Below, one piece after another: positions 1 through 10,900 of a DNA stretch of 64,000 nucleotides (position 1 is the first letter of the stretch; each line of letters begins with the position of its first letter). Under the pieces are notes generated by a model that was not told where the DNA came from, ran no database searches, and saw only the letters and a list, made by a program, of their open reading frames with translations. Source of the stretch: Theocolax elegans. Its lineage: Eukaryota; Arthropoda; Insecta; Hymenoptera; Cerocephalidae. The position numbers and the translations under genes were made by a program. The stretch is from NCBI GenBank assembly GCA_026168455.1, contig CM047427.1, positions 57,494,749-57,558,748 on the forward strand, in the 5' to 3' direction.

Positions 1-1670
1 TTCCGGATGTCCAAGGTGATGATGGCACACATCCGCCTTGCACTCCGACCAGCATTGATGGCGTTTGTGGCTATGCCAACAACTCTGCCTACAGCATCCA
101 TGGTCGATCGACCCTTTCGGAAGCCGAACTGGTTGTCGGAGAGGTCTCCGGCCCGACCGATGGCCTCTGCAAGCCTGGCGCAGATCACCCGCTCCAGGAG
201 CTTCCCAACTATATCCAGTAGACAGAGCGGGCGGTAAGATGATGGCTCCTCCGGGGGTTTGTTTCCCTTTGGTAGGAGTACCAGCCTCTGCGTCTTCCAC
301 TGGGCCGGGAAGCAACCTTCTCTTAGGCATGCGTTGAATGCGTCCAGGAACAAGCCCGGAGCACTCATCGCCGCTGTCTTGACGGCCAGGCCAGGTATTC
401 CGTCAGGCCCTGGAGCTTTACGTACGGAAATACCCTTAGCGGCCACCCTCAGTTCGGCTTCACTAATGTCTGGCGACTCGGCTGCACCAATGGTGGCCAT
501 CAGGCCCGTCTCTACTGCCCTTTTCCGATGTTCTGGAAACAGGTGGCGGACGACTCCGTCCAGAAAAACTGGGTCGGTGGGTGCAACAGCTCCCCCGGGG
601 TTGATCTTATTCATAACCGTTTTATACGGTCTGCCCCAGGGGTCGTGGTATACCTCTTCACAGAGCTCCCGCCTACACCTTCTCTTGGCAGTCTTGATGG
701 CCACCTTGAGATCCCTCCGCTTTTGTTCGTATTCTGCGGAACGATCTTGGAACCGCGGTGTTCCCCTCGCTCTTTGGTGCAGCCTTCTGGCACGCAGGCA
801 CTCACGTCTCTTTTCTGCGATGTCCTCACTCCACCAGATTATCGGTGGGCGGCCGCGAGGGTTAAACTTCACGGCCATAGAGGCATCGCAAGCCGCTGTT
901 AGAGCATTCGTGAGGCCTCGTGCTTTTTCTTCGGCGGTTCCCTCCACTTTTTCCCCCTCAAGGGAACAGAGGAACGTCTCACGATCAAACGTGGCTGGTG
1001 CCCATCTCTCTCTTGCTCCTCTTCCTGCTCTCTTTGTCCTCCCGCTGGTCAGCTGGAGCTGGTACACGAGTGCTTGGTGGTCACTACCCGTGTAACGATC
1101 GCTAACTTTCCAGCCGAGTCCCCCTCCCCCCATCAATCTTGGATCGACGAAGGTGAGGTCGACTATGGACGACTTGCCGGCTTTGGTGAAAGTCGGGGTT
1201 GTCCCTGTGTTAGCGATCCCCAGCCTCAGTAGAGCGAACGCCTCGAGAAGTGCGCGACCACGCGCGTTGGTCTTGGCGCTGCCCCAGTCCGTCGCCCAAG
1301 CATTAAAGTCCCCACCGATTGCGACCGGTAGCCGTGAGGACCGAGCACTGGTGACGACTGCATCCAGAGATCTCGCAAAGTCCTCGGTGGAATCGCTGGG
1401 CGGGAAGTAGCAGCTGTACATACGTACCCCCGCCACCTCCACCCAGGTGAAGCTGGGAAGGGGGGCGACCATCTTTCTGGAGATGTGTATATTTCCACAT
1501 ACCCAGATGGCCGCCTTGCCCGTGGCATCCCTTACCCAGTTCGACTTCTCGAGATCCCGGAACTTCTCGCTGATGATCGCTACGTCCGCTCTCTCCTCTC
1601 TGACCAGCTGGGACAGCAGGTCCTGGGCCACAGCGCAGTGGTTGAGGTTTATTTGGAGCACCTTAATCAT
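1..1670 (-). CDS. R1-clade LINE ORF2, endonuclease and 5' part of reverse transcriptase, partial
   Basis: Reading the minus strand from the ATG at 1668-1670, the frame stays open to the window edge (about 556 codons), so it is truncated by the window and not by a stop. The first residues read MIKVLQINLNHCAVAQDLL, the usual start of an R1/TRAS-type apurinic-like endonuclease. Around codons 125-200 come GGDFNAWATDWGS, then SIVDLTFVD and SDHQALVY, the endonuclease catalytic and C-terminal motifs. The last ~200 codons enter the reverse transcriptase (LVLLPKGNKPPEEPSSYRPL, then DNQFGFRKGRSTMDA). The YADD box would lie outside the window. The protein would nick target DNA and prime reverse transcription from it. 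The start codon overlaps the end of ORF1 by 8 bases, normal for this clade. No disabling mutation is seen in the visible part. Confidence 0.9.
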   Translation of the reverse strand, partial: MIKVLQINLNHCAVAQDLLSQLVREERADVAIISEKFRDLEKSNWVRDATGKAAIWVCGNIHISRKMVAPLPSFTWVEVAGVRMYSCYFPPSDSTEDFARSLDAVVTSARSSRLPVAIGGDFNAWATDWGSAKTNARGRALLEAFALLRLGIANTGTTPTFTKAGKSSIVDLTFVDPRLMGGGGLGWKVSDRYTGSDHQALVYQLQLTSGRTKRAGRGARERWAPATFDRETFLCSLEGEKVEGTAEEKARGLTNALTAACDASMAVKFNPRGRPPIIWWSEDIAEKRRECLRARRLHQRARGTPRFQDRSAEYEQKRRDLKVAIKTAKRRCRRELCEEVYHDPWGRPYKTVMNKINPGGAVAPTDPVFLDGVVRHLFPEHRKRAVETGLMATIGAAESPDISEAELRVAAKGISVRKAPGPDGIPGLAVKTAAMSAPGLFLDAFNACLREGCFPAQWKTQRLVLLPKGNKPPEEPSSYRPLCLLDIVGKLLERVICARLAEAIGRAGDLSDNQFGFRKGRSTMDAVGRVVGIATNAINAGRSARRMCAIITLDIR

Positions 1671-1797
1671 TTTTGATGTGTGCTCCTTCCTCATGCGAGG
1701 TCTTGGCTTTGGCCTCGCAGTCCACTGCTTTGTGGCCCTCTTGGCCGCACCGATAGCATTGCGCTGACCGGTCGACTGCGCTCTTGGCCACCTCCGT

Positions 1798-1799
<2 letters not shown>
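1663..1799 (-). pseudogene. R1-clade LINE ORF1 (Gag-like), 3' end with zinc knuckle
   Basis: On the minus strand, just upstream of ORF2, a frame ending in TAA at 1663-1665 encodes CYRCGQEGHKAVDC, a CCHC zinc knuckle of the type at the C-terminus of R1-clade ORF1 proteins, which bind the element RNA. About 45 codons are readable before the frame enters the (TG)n tract at 1801. The rest of ORF1, normally several hundred codons with two or three knuckles, is absent. The copy is therefore 5'-truncated or broken at the microsatellite. Confidence 0.75.
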
Positions 1800-1800
<1 letters not shown>

Positions 1801-1887
<87 letters not shown>

Positions 1888-1910
1888 TGTGTGTGTGTGT
1901 GCGCGCGCGC

Positions 1911-1945
<35 letters not shown>

Positions 1946-1970
1946 CGTGTGTGCGTGTGTGTGTGTACGT
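1801..1970. repeat. (TG)n microsatellite with CG/GC interruptions
   Basis: About 170 bp of nearly pure alternating TG, with a short (GC)n core near 1901-1913 and scattered GCGTGC steps. Alternating purine-pyrimidine tracts like this can adopt Z-form DNA and are prone to slippage. The long open frames over it (Cys-Val or Thr-His repeats) are artefacts. It sits exactly where LINE ORF1 is cut. Confidence 0.97.
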
Positions 1971-1983
1971 GTTGCTTGTTTTT

Positions 1984-2275
1984 TCAAGAATAGATAATAT
2001 ATGTATTTTTTCCGTGCGCAAAAAAAAGTTGTGAATATAACTTGAAAGAATGTGTATTAGTTTACTAATTCTTGATAAAACTCATAAAATAAAAACGGAC
2101 CTAAAATTTAATGTAATGTTTTTAAATATATGCACAGATTTTCGAAGATAAAATAAATATTAATCAAGTATAACATACACTTTTCAAATATCTATATGTG
2201 AAATATACAATAAATTAAAAATTAAATACATTAATTATTGCATTTTTAAGATAATTCTATTATAAACTAAATAAA
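1984..2275 (+). repeat. Diverged direct repeat, copy 1
   Basis: This stretch starts at TTCAAGAATAGATAATATATG and contains TTTTTTCCGTGCGCAAAAAA and AATCAAGTATAACATACAC. It aligns in the same orientation with 3490-3801 at roughly 85-90% by eye. The 3' end (TTATTGCATTTTTAAGATAA) also resembles the outer end of the FB-A arm at 3747. It is non-coding and probably a remnant of the same AT-rich repeat family. Confidence 0.75.
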
Positions 2276-3489
2276 TTACATTTCAAAAGTTTTTCGAAAA
2301 TTATTATTTTAGTAGTATTTAATTTAAATATTATTCAAATCAAAATTTAAAAATTGTATGGATATATAAGTAAGTAGATTACGTATATTTATATAAAACA
2401 ATATCTTAAATAAACAAGTATGTATTTATTAGAAACAAAAGGTTATTTAAGGAAAGCCTTTGTTTATAATAATTAAAATAAATATATGGGGTCTGTAACT
2501 AAAGGAAAAAATAATTGGATATAATTATGGATTAAAACGCAAATTTTGAAAGAGGGTGCAAATTACGAATTACGGGAGAAATGGAAGAAACAGGTTTTTA
2601 TTTATATACCGCTAAAATGTTATAAATAATTCTTTAAAACTAATAAAAAATTAATCTAATTAAGTAGAAAGTTTTATTACTCTAAAAGTACAAAATATTA
2701 ATGACATATAGAACTCTTGGCGATGACTTAAATAAATTAATCTTAGGAGGTATAGTTCTATTTAGATCCGTTTAAAATAATCTAAAATTTTAATAGGTTT
2801 TTACTAAATACTACAATTAAGTTTATGCACTTTACTATTTTTGGTAAGTTAATTGTTCATTACCACATATTTATATATATATTACACCTTTGGTGTAAGT
2901 TATGTCCTAAAATACGTGAAAATTAGTGATTTTATGAGGTTTATGAGGCATAAGTTACACCAGCGGTCTTGGCCAATAATCTAACCCAAGCCATTCGAAA
3001 GCTCGCGAAAAATGTGAACTTTTGAGAGGTGTTAGATTAAAATTGATTATGGTGTAGTAGCCTTTTTTTTGATATTCAATATGTCCGGGTGTTCTATCTC
3101 TTCGAGATTTTAAAATTAAGAAATGTAACCAGGGATAGATAAGTTCTAAAGATTAATTTAAACAAAAGTTGTTTGTAATGTTTTTTCAAAAAAATCAACT
3201 GATTTTGAGATAAATGGCTTTAAAAATAGAAATTTTTCTAAAAAATTGAAAAATTTCCACTTTTCATGGTCAAATAACTCTTAAGCAAATTATTTTTAAC
3301 ACTTAAATTTTTTTTGTATGTTCTGGAAGATGTTTCCAGCCTGTTCTCAAATTTTGGAGTGATTTAAAATTTTCATCGTACCACTTGACGTGAAATAGCC
3401 CATATATGTGTATATATATGTATGTATGTATGTGGGTGTGTGTGCGTGCGGCGGAATATTTATATAATATATATATTTTAAAATTGATT
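2276..3489. other. AT-rich non-coding stretch
   Basis: No open frame of note and no recognised element. A TG/TATG-rich simple repeat occurs at about 3404-3452. An imperfect inverted pair built on GGTGTAAGTTATG and CATAAGTTACACC lies near 2885-2965. Nothing else can be supported. Confidence 0.6.
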
Positions 3490-3801
3490 TTTCAAGAATA
3501 CATAATATATGTATTTTTTCCGTGCGCAAAAAAAAAGTTGTGAACATAACATGAAAGAATGTGTATTTGTTTACTCATTCTTGATAAAACTCATAAAATT
3601 TTTAAACGTATACTCAATAATAATAACGGATCTAAAATTTAATGTAATGCTTTAAATACAGATGCAAAATTGTTTGAAGATGAAATAAATATTAATCAAG
3701 TATAACATACACTTTTCCAAATATCCATATGATATATACAATGGGTTAAAAATTAAATATATTATAATTATTGCATGTTTAAGATAATTCTATTATAAAC
3801 A
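3490..3801 (+). repeat. Diverged direct repeat, copy 2
   Basis: Second copy of the 1984-2275 repeat, about 1.5 kb downstream in the same orientation, with the shared CCGTGCGCAAAAAA block and AATCAAGTATAACATACAC. It runs into the start of the FB-A left arm at about 3747, so the repeat may include the family's flanking or terminal sequence. Confidence 0.75.
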
Positions 3802-4473
3802 ATTAAATATATTAATTATTGCACTTTTAAGATAATTCTATTTTTATACTTATTTATATTTTAATTACACCTTTTTATAAGTAATTTATACTCCATAATA
3901 GTTTTCTGCAATTGAAAGTACTCAAATCAAAAACACCTTTCAAAAAGGTGTCAAAACCCGCAAGTATATGTGTTATTCTAATCAAACTTTGAAAATTGTT
4001 ATCTGATAAATAAAATTGTTATCTGTCTGATAAATTTTAAAGTATAAGATAAAAATATCTTTGATTCTAATTCCCATATTTTCTCTACTTATTTATATTT
4101 TTATTACACCTTTTCTATATCTAACTTATATTCCATAATATTTTTCTGCAATTAAAAGTATTCAATTCGAAAACACCTTCCAAGAAGGTGTCAAAACCCG
4201 CAAGTATTGTGCTATTCTAATCAAACTTTGAAAATTGTTATCTGATAAATAAATTCTGCAATTCAATCTGGCATTGTTATCTGATAAATAAATAATTTTA
4301 ATTTCTAACTACCTTATTTTATCTATTTCTTTGAATTTTAATGAAACATTTTTATAAATATTACGAAAATTTCGTATAAAAAATTTCTGCAATTGAAAGA
4401 ATTGAAATCAAACTGAAATCGACAAGTATTTTGAATCGTACCATAAATTTATATTTTATATAAACATTTTTAT
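3747..4473 (+). repeat. FB-A foldback element, outer part of left arm
   Basis: Reverse complement of about 18640-19361. Shared landmarks include two tandem blocks of the form AACACCTT...AAGGTGT followed by AAAACCCGCAAGTAT, and TTGTTATCTGATAAAT repeated several times. The arm is interrupted at 4473 by Gypsy1 and resumes at 17503. The arms look non-coding. Inside each arm, about 250 bp blocks are themselves tandemly duplicated and diverged. Confidence 0.85.
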
Positions 4474-6068
4474 TGTCACGCTGCACTGGGGATTAGGGTG
4501 CAGGTGATCGGGGAATAATAAAAATAAGAAATATATATAAAATACTTAATTTATTATTCGATGCGATATCTCTAAATTAATTACGGGTGCCGGTCTCGTC
4601 CGTTACGCGGGCTCAAGCTCGGCTGCGATCGGCTCAGGGGGGGGGGGCGAATGTAGGAAGGCGAAATGCGGCTCACTGCTAATTGCACGGGTGAAAATTA
4701 TAATTTAACTAACTCCGAATCGTTAGCTGAATCGGTGATACTCGTCCGCAACGAGTTTAATGTCGACCGACGGCGCGGCTGCGATACGCGATCGCGGGTC
4801 GAAAGCTGCTCGAAATAAAGAAAAGGGGAGAGAAGGGGGAAACGCGGTAACTCGCACACACACAGTACGGAAGCACGGGAATTGCACAAAAACGGAATAA
4901 AGGAGGCACAAGAGTATCCACCAACCTTTGCTGCGATGCTGCTCTCGCTTAACTTTCGCTAAATAAATTTGCACACTCGATCGCTACACACACTGTGGTT
5001 CGCACACCGGATCGGACGTCGTGACGCTACGGCGATCGGAAGAGCTCTGCTCTCCTCGGCGTGGTCGACGCATTGCCCGTGTGCGCGCATGCGTCGCGAC
5101 GGCCCACTTGCGGTGCGTACGCGGCCTTACTCGAGTGCGGCTTGAGTAACATGGCCGCCGCATCGTCTCGAAGTGTACACCTCGTCCGTTCCCGCAACAA
5201 CAATGGTGCCGTTGACGACGACGTAAGCTGCTTGCCAGGTAATTATAAATTCGTTCCTTATTGTTCGCCCGTCGGCTAATAATCTCGGTGGTTACAGGGC
5301 TGCGGAAGGTGTATATCCACGGCACGTCGATACGGGCTCATGCGTCGCCGCGCCGATATCTCTTTCTCTCTCGCTCTTCTTGAGACGCACGGCTTGACAG
5401 GTGCAACGGCGGCTCGGCTGCTTGGACGGACACACGGCAATATCCAGGTAAATATCCACTTGGAGGACGGCTTGCTGCTTTATTATTAATCTGTGTGTGT
5501 GTGTGAGCACTTATAATGCTCACCTAACCTCTTCACAAGTCCTCTCCTATACACACTTATTTAAGTAAGTGTGTGCTCCCATCTGCTCCCTTATAGTGAA
5601 CATTACTACATTAGCTGGTGCTTACAGGTTTCCTGGATAATTGCTGGCCAACGGACTTCCTGGATTTACTGGTTTATTCTTCTGGCTCAGGCTTCGTTGG
5701 CTTGCTGGGTACGCTGCTACTAGGTTCAGGACTTTGGGGCTCGCTGTCAACACCTCAGCATGCTGCTTCATTGGCTCTACGCCAGGGCTTATGTTTAGTT
5801 TACTTCAAGAGTACTCTATACTGCTGTGAACTCCTTCTGTGTCCTGCTCGGCTGCTCCCCTGTGTACGCTTGTTAGTGGGCTCGGTGGTTTCTTATAGTG
5901 TTAAGGAGCTCGGTTATTGGGAGGGTGTTGTACTTTTATTATAGACTCTTAGGGAAATTAGGGAAATATAGGTTCGGTTAAGCTTGTATATGTGTGTGTG
6001 CTCGAACAGGGAAGGTAAGATATAGCTATTTGTCGCTTTAAATGACATGCATTATTTGCATTGTCACA
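4474..6068 (-). repeat. Gypsy1 3' LTR
   Basis: 1,595 bp, starting TGTCACGC and ending GCATTGTCACA on the plus strand (TGTGACA...TGACA in element sense), with the TG...CA termini expected of LTRs. It is unusually long and GC-rich in the middle. The polypurine tract lies just to the right. The short open frames inside (for example 4984-5325 and 5618-5944) are present in both LTRs but match nothing I know and lack convincing starts, so they are not called as genes. Confidence 0.95.
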
Positions 6069-6080
6069 CTCCCCCCCACC
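6069..6080 (-). other. Gypsy1 polypurine tract
   Basis: In element sense the sequence GGTGGGGGGAG directly precedes the 3' LTR TGTGACA. It is the plus-strand DNA primer site for reverse transcription. Confidence 0.85.
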
Positions 6081-6796
6081 AAACTGTAGTGACGCGGAGA
6101 CGTAACTACTCCAACAAAAAAAAAAAATTATAAAACCATTGAATAAATGGATTTTGCGTTCTGTGTATGTTGGTGGGGTAAGTATGCTATCTAATTACTA
6201 AACGCTCGATAAATTGCTCGTGCTATTTATCTCGATGTGTAAGTGTTTAATCTCGCTGATTACTGCTTGGCTGGACATGACTGTGTTATGTGCGCGCTGA
6301 GTGTGTATATTTCCTATTATATTATGCTATAACATTTATTACGAGTAACGACGACTGGCATACCCTTTACAATTATTTTTGCTCGCTTGAGAACTCTTCC
6401 CGCGAACGCGGATCTCTCATTCTTGCACACTTACATGTTGCTCGCATACTCATACATAAGAATATATAAAATATAAATTATGAAAATAATCAATAATAAA
6501 AATAATAATAATTATTAATAGATTAGTGCATACCTTTGCCTCGTTTATTTGCTGCTTGTGTAATTTTTCTGCTGCTTATTATTTTGTTAATTCATTAAAA
6601 CCGTTAAAGAATGTAAGAATAAACCAAAATAAGAACTTGCTTTCAATTTGCATATATCATCGTTAAAATAAAAATTTATTGCTTGCTACTAGAAGGAAAG
6701 GGAAAAAAGAAAAAAGAAAAATTTCTTAATTTTATAATTTATTATATTTATCCTTTATAGCTGGAGACAAAGGAGAAGAGAAAAAAAAACATTGGC
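6081..6796 (-). other. Gypsy1 3' non-coding region
   Basis: About 700 bp between the end of the third ORF and the polypurine tract. AT-rich, with poly-A runs at 6114-6126 and 6782-6790 and no open frame of note. I see no signal peptide or membrane segment that would indicate an envelope gene. Confidence 0.7.
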
Positions 6797-7741
6797 TTAG
6801 TGCCGTTTGGCCAGATAGGCCTTATATGCCTCTTTGCAGCGTGGGCAGCTGCTGGTGGAGACTCCGGGGATCCCACAATTTTTACAAAATTGGGCCCTGG
6901 GTGACGTGCATTGCCGCCAGCTATGCCTTTCCCCACCACAATTCCAGCAGAATGGTCTGCATTCTGCTGGCGGTGGTCGGGGAATATATTGCTCGGCTCC
7001 GCTCGCTGCTGCTGGCTCTTCGGCTCGGGGGTATGGTGGCTCGATTACTAGGTCGAGGAGGGAGGGAATGGTTTGGGCTGTGCTGGGTTGCCTCTGGGAA
7101 GGGTGGAGGGTGTTGGGGAAGGGATTTTGAGTCCTCTGGGACATTAGGGGTGGTGGCTGGGTGGAAGCTCGAGGGGCGGGAAAGGATGCTGATGCGGTGG
7201 GGAAATTTGAGGAACGGATGGTGGCTAGGTCGGGAATGATGGGTTGTTGGCGGGGAATTTCGACTGGGATGTGGATGTAGGTATAAAGTTGGGTTTGGGG
7301 ATCAAATACGGGACGGGTAATGATGGGTTGGGGTGGGAAGGATGGGCTAAATGTAGGAGGGCTGGGGGTAATGGGAGGGCTTGGGGTGGTTGGAAGGGTT
7401 TGGCTCGCTGGCTCATTTGTGCTGGCTCCTCGATGGCTGCTCGTGCTCTGCATGGGGGCTGCGTGCTCGTGGGAGGAAGCACCTTGCGTTTTTGCTTGTG
7501 CGAGTGTTTCGCACAGGTGGCGTCCTCCACGCATACAACCCCTTGTCCCTGGGCAAGGTGTTTGGCTTTGGGGCGATTGGCTCTGCTGTCTTTCCCTTGG
7601 CCTGGGAGAGATTGGGCTGGGCGTTCTGCCGAGATTTAATCTGGGCAGAACTTCGTCCAGATCCTCAATACGCTTCTGGACGAAGCGCCCACGTCCTCGG
7701 CCTCTCTTAAGGGCTGAGGCTGCTTGGCCTGTTCTTTCCAT
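6797..7741 (-). CDS. Gypsy1 third ORF: proline-rich protein with nucleocapsid-like zinc knuckles
   Basis: 314-codon frame between pol and the 3' LTR, on the element strand, ATG at 7739-7741. The N-terminus is basic (KRGRGRGR, residues ~13-20). The middle (~40-250) is rich in Pro, Ser, Thr and Gln and probably disordered. The C-terminus (~265-300) has two metal-binding motifs, CWNCGGERHSWRQC (C-x2-C-x5-H-x4-C) and CKNCGIPGVSTSSCPRC. The second motif matches the one ending this element's Gag (CHGCGTPGVYIKQCTRC). An env gene often occupies this slot in insect Gypsy elements, but no signal peptide or transmembrane segment is seen. A role in RNA or nucleic-acid binding is inferred. TTTATAG just before the ATG could be a splice acceptor for a subgenomic mRNA. 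The frame is intact in this young copy. Confidence 0.8.
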   Translation of the reverse strand: MERTGQAASALKRGRGRGRFVQKRIEDLDEVLPRLNLGRTPSPISPRPRERQQSQSPQSQTPCPGTRGCMRGGRHLCETLAQAKTQGASSHEHAAPMQSTSSHRGASTNEPASQTLPTTPSPPITPSPPTFSPSFPPQPIITRPVFDPQTQLYTYIHIPVEIPRQQPIIPDLATIRSSNFPTASASFPAPRASTQPPPLMSQRTQNPFPNTLHPSQRQPSTAQTIPSLLDLVIEPPYPRAEEPAAASGAEQYIPRPPPAECRPFCWNCGGERHSWRQCTSPRAQFCKNCGIPGVSTSSCPRCKEAYKAYLAKRH

Positions 7742-7806
7742 CTATAAATTATATGGTGGCTCAGTACTTGGCTTAAATGTGCTATTTCCCTATTGAGATT
7801 CGCCAT
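7636..7806 (-). CDS. Small ORF overlapping the start of the Gypsy1 third ORF
   Basis: Frame of 56 codons from ATG at 7804-7806 to TAA at 7636-7638, starting MANLNREIAHLSQVLSHHII. It overlaps the third ORF in another frame. It may be a short leader peptide, an alternative N-terminus reached by frameshifting or splicing, or chance. The helix-forming composition is compatible with a coiled coil. Evidence is positional only. Confidence 0.35.
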   Translation of the reverse strand: MANLNREIAHLSQVLSHHIIYRWKEQAKQPQPLREAEDVGASSRSVLRIWTKFCPD

Positions 7807-7909
7807 GTTGCTTTATATATAAATGAACTAGTTATTTACGCGGTCTAAGTTGCATTCGCTGGGGGCTATTTTGCGGTATTGGTATGATAGGCTTCTTCCT
7901 GGGGCGACC

Positions 7910-10900
7910 TCATTTAGCTATAGGGGCATCGGGAATTGGCTTAGTTTGGGTTTTCGGGTTTACTGGCTGTTGGGGAATGGGAGTTTTATCTTGAATAGGA
8001 ACTGGGATTTTTCGGGGAGGAATATGAAGCTTTAAATCTGTTATGTGTACTTTAATTTGCCGCTTGCTTTGCAAATCCTCTATTAGGTATACCGTCGGGG
8101 AAAATACTTGTATTACTTTTGCTGGACCAATAAATTTAGGGGCTTGTTTTGCTGCTATATAATTTTCGGCTGAGGATAAAATACGGTTACGGTATCTAAC
8201 TAAGTTGCCTATTTGGTATTGTACATCCCTTCTACCTTTGTTATAATACCTCGCTTGCTTTGCTGTTGCTAAATCTATGTGTCTTTTAACAAGGTCATAA
8301 ATTTTAGGCAATCTGTGAACGCGCTCTACCCATTGCTCTGTGTCTGGGGCTGGAATTTCACTTGGCTTTTCTATATGCTTCCTTATAAGGGCTACGGGAC
8401 GGGGATTTCTGCCTAAGTTTAAAAATGCTGGGCTATATTTTGTAGAGGAGTGTATAACTGTATTTAGCGCGAAATTGAACTCTCCGAGATGTCTATCCCA
8501 ATCTCGGTGATCATCTGTTAAATAACTATTTATCATCGGCTTTATATTTCTATTAACTCGCTCTACTGGGTTGGCTTGGGCAAAATATGGCGGAATGGTG
8601 GTTTGCACTATACCGTATTGTGTTAGTCTTTCCGTTACCATTCTATTGGCGAACTCGGTCCCATTATCTGTGACAAGGTATTTGGGACAGCCCCATCTAT
8701 TGATGATGAGTTCGTCAAATGCCTGTAGCACGCTCTTTGCATCGGCTCGTCTAAGAGGCTTCATCTCAATGTATCGAGTGAACAAATCCTCGAATACAAT
8801 GATGTATTTAAACCCTTGTTTTGATGGTGGTTTAGGTCCCATTATGTCGGCTGCTACGACTGTCCATGGCTCGGTTATATTTCTCCCTTCCATTAATCCT
8901 GGAGGTGCTTGCTGGCTACTCTTATGAGCTTGGCATTCTTGGCATGTCTTGACGTAATTGCATGTATCGAAATATATGCCTGGCCAATAATAGTAAGTGG
9001 CTAGTCTAGCGTAAGTTTTATCGATGCCAAGATGGCCTGCTTGCGGCATGTAATGGGCTTCATATAGGGCTTTTTCGCGGTCGGCTTCTGGTAGAACTAC
9101 TTTCCATGCATCCAAGTCAGGCATAAAGGAATCTACAAGGGGATTGGGACGATGGGCGTATAATACATTATTGGCTATTCTGAGATCGGGGTATTTATTG
9201 GGGAATTTGGCTACGGCTCTCAGTTTCTCTTGGTACCATGGATTATTGGTGTTTACCTTTAAGGCTGCTGCTATGGCTTCTGCTTCTTCGAAAGCTCTGG
9301 ACAGTGCGTCTGGGACTTTGTGCATGGCTCCTTTTCGATGCACGAACTTGATGTTATAGTTCTGCAATATAGTATTCCAGCGAGCTAACCTTCCAGCTGG
9401 ATCTTTTAGCTTATTCAGCCAAAGGAGACTGTGGTGATCCGTAATAACGGTAAATTGTTCACCTTGCAAGTATCCTTTAAGCCTTTCTACAGACCAGAGA
9501 ACAGCCAAACACTCTTTCTCTGTAACTGTATAGTTTCGCTCGGCTTTGCTTAGCGTTCTACTTACGTAGTAGATTGGGTGTTCTTCGCCATTGATCTCCT
9601 GCGTGAGAACACCTGCTATGGCGAAATCGTTGGCATCTGTTTGGAGGGTGAAGGGATGGGAAAAATCGGGACGGGCTAAGACTGGGGCTTGGGTTAAGGC
9701 TAATTTAATTTTTTCAAATGCTTCCTGCTGCTCCTGGTGCCACTGCCATCGTACATCTTTCCTCATTAAATAATTTAATGGCGTACGGTATTTTGCTAAA
9801 TCCTTTATAAATCTAGAGTACCAACCCACTAAACCGTTGAAACGTCTTAACTGTTTCAAATTTGTTGGTGCTGGGTACTCCAGTATTGGCTTAACCTTAT
9901 CCTGGTTTGTTTGTAAACCGGACTCGTTAATTTTGTATCCGAGATAAGTGACCTCTGGACAGCAAAATTCGGATTTTTCGCGGTTAATTTGCAAGTTGGC
10001 TTTGTTTAGGGCTATAAGGACTATCTTTAACCATTTCATATGCTCTTCAAATGTTTTTGCCGTGATGATGATATCATCTAAGTAGGTAAAAACGTGTGGC
10101 TCCCATTCCGGTTTGATCAACTTATCCATCAGCTGCTGAAACATGGCTGGTGCGTTGGTCAAGCCGTAGGGTACACGCTTAAATTGAAATAGTCCTTTAC
10201 CAGGTAGGGCGAATGCTGTTATTTCACGGCTCTCGGGGGCTAGGGGAACTTGATGGTAGGCTTGTGACAAATCCAGCTTGCTAATAAATCGGCTTTCCCG
10301 CAATTGGTCCAAAATATCGTCCATATTGCGCATTGGGTATGCTAATTTCTTTGTCACTTCATTTACTAACCTGTAATCAATACAAAAGCGGTATTTGCCA
10401 TTTGCTTTTGGTACGATTACCGGATAGCTGCACCATGGGCTTTGCGAGGGCTCTATAATGTCTTCTCTTAGCATTCGATCTATTTCTTCATAGCCTGCTT
10501 GAAGCATTTTTGGCGAATATTTGCGGCGTGGCTGTCTGATTGGCTCTGCTCCTTGTACATCTAGCTTGAGGCTCGTTAGGTTAGTGACTCCTAAGGTTTG
10601 GGGTGTTTGGGGAATTAATTCATCTAGTAAGCGATGCATATGCTCCATTTGCTCTGGGCTGGCTTGCTTTAATCCTCCTATACTTGCTACGGCTGGTATG
10701 CAACTAGGATCGTTACTTTCTGGATAGAATTGGTGTATGAGACCTTTGCTTGTCCACCAGGTATCATTTTCATAGTTAATACTCATATTAACTTTACGCT
10801 TAAAGTCAATTCCAAGTATGCAGTCATAATGGAGTCCATCTGCTACTTGAAATGGCATAACAACTTCGTCTCCATCGATTCTTATTGTGATGTCGACCAT

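Noticed and set aside
259..1410. Plus-strand frames of up to 278 codons at the window start
   Set aside because: They are antisense to a continuous, recognisable LINE ORF2 reading on the minus strand.
1680..2034. Open frames of 69-106 codons over the TG tract (poly Cys-Val or Thr-His)
   Set aside because: They are produced by an alternating dinucleotide repeat in every frame and have no independent support.
4698..5944. Small ORFs in the Gypsy1 LTR, repeated at 16132-17378
   Set aside because: Identical copies occur only because the LTRs are identical. Many begin with non-ATG codons and none shows a domain.
6081..7741. Envelope gene in Gypsy1
   Set aside because: No signal peptide, furin-like site or transmembrane segment is visible in the third ORF or the 3' region.
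6826..7796. Plus-strand frames rich in Gly, Trp and Leu
   Set aside because: They are antisense shadows of the proline-rich third ORF of Gypsy1.
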